A DNA stretch of 64,000 bases from JAUIIK01 sp963709995. Lineage in GTDB: Bacteria > Chloroflexota > Chloroflexia > Thermomicrobiales > CFX8. The position numbers and the translations under genes are program-made. A model generated the notes under the pieces. The model was not told the DNA's origin. It made no database searches and worked only from the letters and a program-made list of their open reading frames with translations. The DNA is taken from contig CAVPYN010000017.1 of NCBI GenBank assembly GCA_963709995.1, positions 252,529 through 316,528 of the forward strand, written 5' to 3'. Below are positions 63,190 to 64,000 of the stretch, piece after piece (position 1 is the stretch's first letter; each line of letters opens with the position of its first letter).

Positions 63190-64000
63190 ACAACCCCGCT
63201 CCTATCGCAAGGGCATGGTGATGACGGTCGGCACTGGCACCGCGGGTGGGCCGGACAGGCTTGCCGCAGCGTTGGCCTGGAGCATAGATCGAGCCAGGGT
63301 AAAGGTTGTGACATTCATCGTAACGCCGGAAAGCGACACCACGGCGCAGACGATCAGGGAAATCGTTGAGAACGACTACCCTGAAACCGCAGCCTGCCTG
63401 GAATGGAACACCGTCGGCCCGCTTACCAATATGGAAGATGCCAACAGTATCTTTGGGCACTGCAGGGAGGCGATTCGGGATCTTCTCGCGACCGGACTGG
63501 AACCGGCGGGCATTATCGTCAATTACACAAGCGGGACCAAGGCGATGAGCGCGGCAGCGGCACTCGCCGGGTCGGTACAGGGCTGCGAACTTCTCTATAT
63601 CTCCGGAGAGCGAGAGGCTGGGATCGTCATTCCCGGCACTGAGCGATTCATTGACGCGCCGCCGGACGCATTTCAAGCGGTACGACAGCTGGAACTCGCG
63701 GCAGAAATGGTGTCCCGCATGCAATTCCAGGCGGGCATGTATCTCTGTGATCAACTCGACCCAACATCGCTATCCGAGCATGATGCGTTGTGGAAATCGA
63801 ATCTGTCCCGGATTGCGCGCGCTTATGATTTCTGGGATAAGTTCGATCACTCAAAAGCAGCGCGATCTCTTCGATCAATCGACTGGAGTGGTGTAGAACT
63901 ACGCCGCTTTATGGTTGAGGATTCGACCATTGAGACGCTCGCTAATCTCGGCGCCGCGGGAGATCGCCGCGCCAACTACACGATCGAGTTGCTGGCAGAT
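63182..64000 (+). CDS. CRISPR-associated CARF-domain protein (TIGR02710 type), 3' truncated
   Basis: The first 273 residues of a CARF (CRISPR-associated Rossmann fold) protein; the frame is open at the window end. Features are GMVMTVGTGTAGGPDRLAAALAWSIDRARVKVVTFIVTPES in residues 11-50, FGHCREAIRDLLATGLEPAGIIVNYTSGTKAMSAAAALAGS in residues 94-134 (the T-S-G-T-K-x-M motif of the Rossmann ligand site), and a helical part from about residue 160. The ATG at 63182 overlaps cmr6 by eight bases, so it is translated with the Cmr subunits. CARF proteins sense cyclic oligoadenylate made by Cas10 and activate an attached effector; the effector part, if any, lies beyond 64000. Confidence 0.9.
   Translation, partial: MTEQPRSYRKGMVMTVGTGTAGGPDRLAAALAWSIDRARVKVVTFIVTPESDTTAQTIREIVENDYPETAACLEWNTVGPLTNMEDANSIFGHCREAIRDLLATGLEPAGIIVNYTSGTKAMSAAAALAGSVQGCELLYISGEREAGIVIPGTERFIDAPPDAFQAVRQLELAAEMVSRMQFQAGMYLCDQLDPTSLSEHDALWKSNLSRIARAYDFWDKFDHSKAARSLRSIDWSGVELRRFMVEDSTIETLANLGAAGDRRANYTIELLAD

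Noticed and set aside
56400..64000. CRISPR repeat array next to the cmr genes
   Set aside because: No regularly spaced direct repeats were seen anywhere in the window, including the 130-base gap before cmr1.

Overview
This is a GC-rich bacterial chromosome segment. The gene content (an F420-type nitroreductase-family protein, DUF503, a class II B12-dependent ribonucleotide reductase, ScyD-type secreted propellers with Chloroflexota-style sequence repeats, many GTG/TTG starts) best fits Chloroflexota, probably a Thermomicrobia-like lineage. That placement is inference from gene content only. No rRNA, tRNA, insertion sequence or CRISPR repeat array was recognised.

Layout. 1-9.2 kb: the tail of a frameshifted alpha/beta hydrolase gene, an F420-type protein, an AI-2E family exporter, an orphan pair of dipeptide-type ABC permeases, and a plus-strand run of MFS transporter, PF00144 serine hydrolase, metal-dependent cyclase and a small membrane protein. 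9.3-15.9 kb: a large secreted double-propeller protein, an MMPL transporter, small membrane proteins and a flavoprotein. 15.9-24.5 kb: an SDR, a JAMM-metalloprotease/Asp-Glu-racemase fusion coupled to a DinB protein, then a tight plus-strand operon of aminotransferase, class A beta-lactamase-like hydrolase, PLP decarboxylase and M19 dipeptidase, and a convergent serine hydrolase. 24.6-29.1 kb: a minus-strand copper and electron-transfer cluster (SCO, PCu(A)C, FixH/YtkA-like lipoprotein, NosR/CcoG-like ferredoxin) behind a CBS protein and a CoA-ester lyase. 29.2-45.2 kb: an unknown protein with a possible nuclease motif, RidA, a four-GAF diguanylate cyclase, an MFS transporter, an M24 peptidase/methyltransferase/FAD oxidase run, an ABC-F ATPase, two tandem paralogous membrane proteins (one with an in-frame stop), an isochorismatase, a serine hydrolase and an ECF sigma factor.

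46.0-49.5 kb holds a class II ribonucleotide reductase whose protein sequence is intact in pieces but is broken by about twenty single-base indels; the upstream region has an NrdR-box-like site and promoter candidates. Then come a protoglobin with a palindromic operator over its promoter and a MarR regulator carrying a four-cysteine tail, a nucleotidyltransferase, an MFS transporter, a divergent cupin/TetR pair, a DinB protein and a GNAT acetyltransferase.

56.5-64.0 kb is a complete type III-B CRISPR effector operon, cmr1 to cmr6, with an HD-less Cas10 that keeps its GGDD cyclase motif, followed by a CARF protein (TIGR02710 type) that runs off the window. Inferred working: crRNA-guided Cmr complex cleaves target RNA through Cmr4, Cas10 makes cyclic oligoadenylates, and the CARF protein senses them. 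No cas1/cas2, cas6 or array is present here.

Most start codons given were chosen from ribosome binding sites and family length, so they may differ from the longest open frame.
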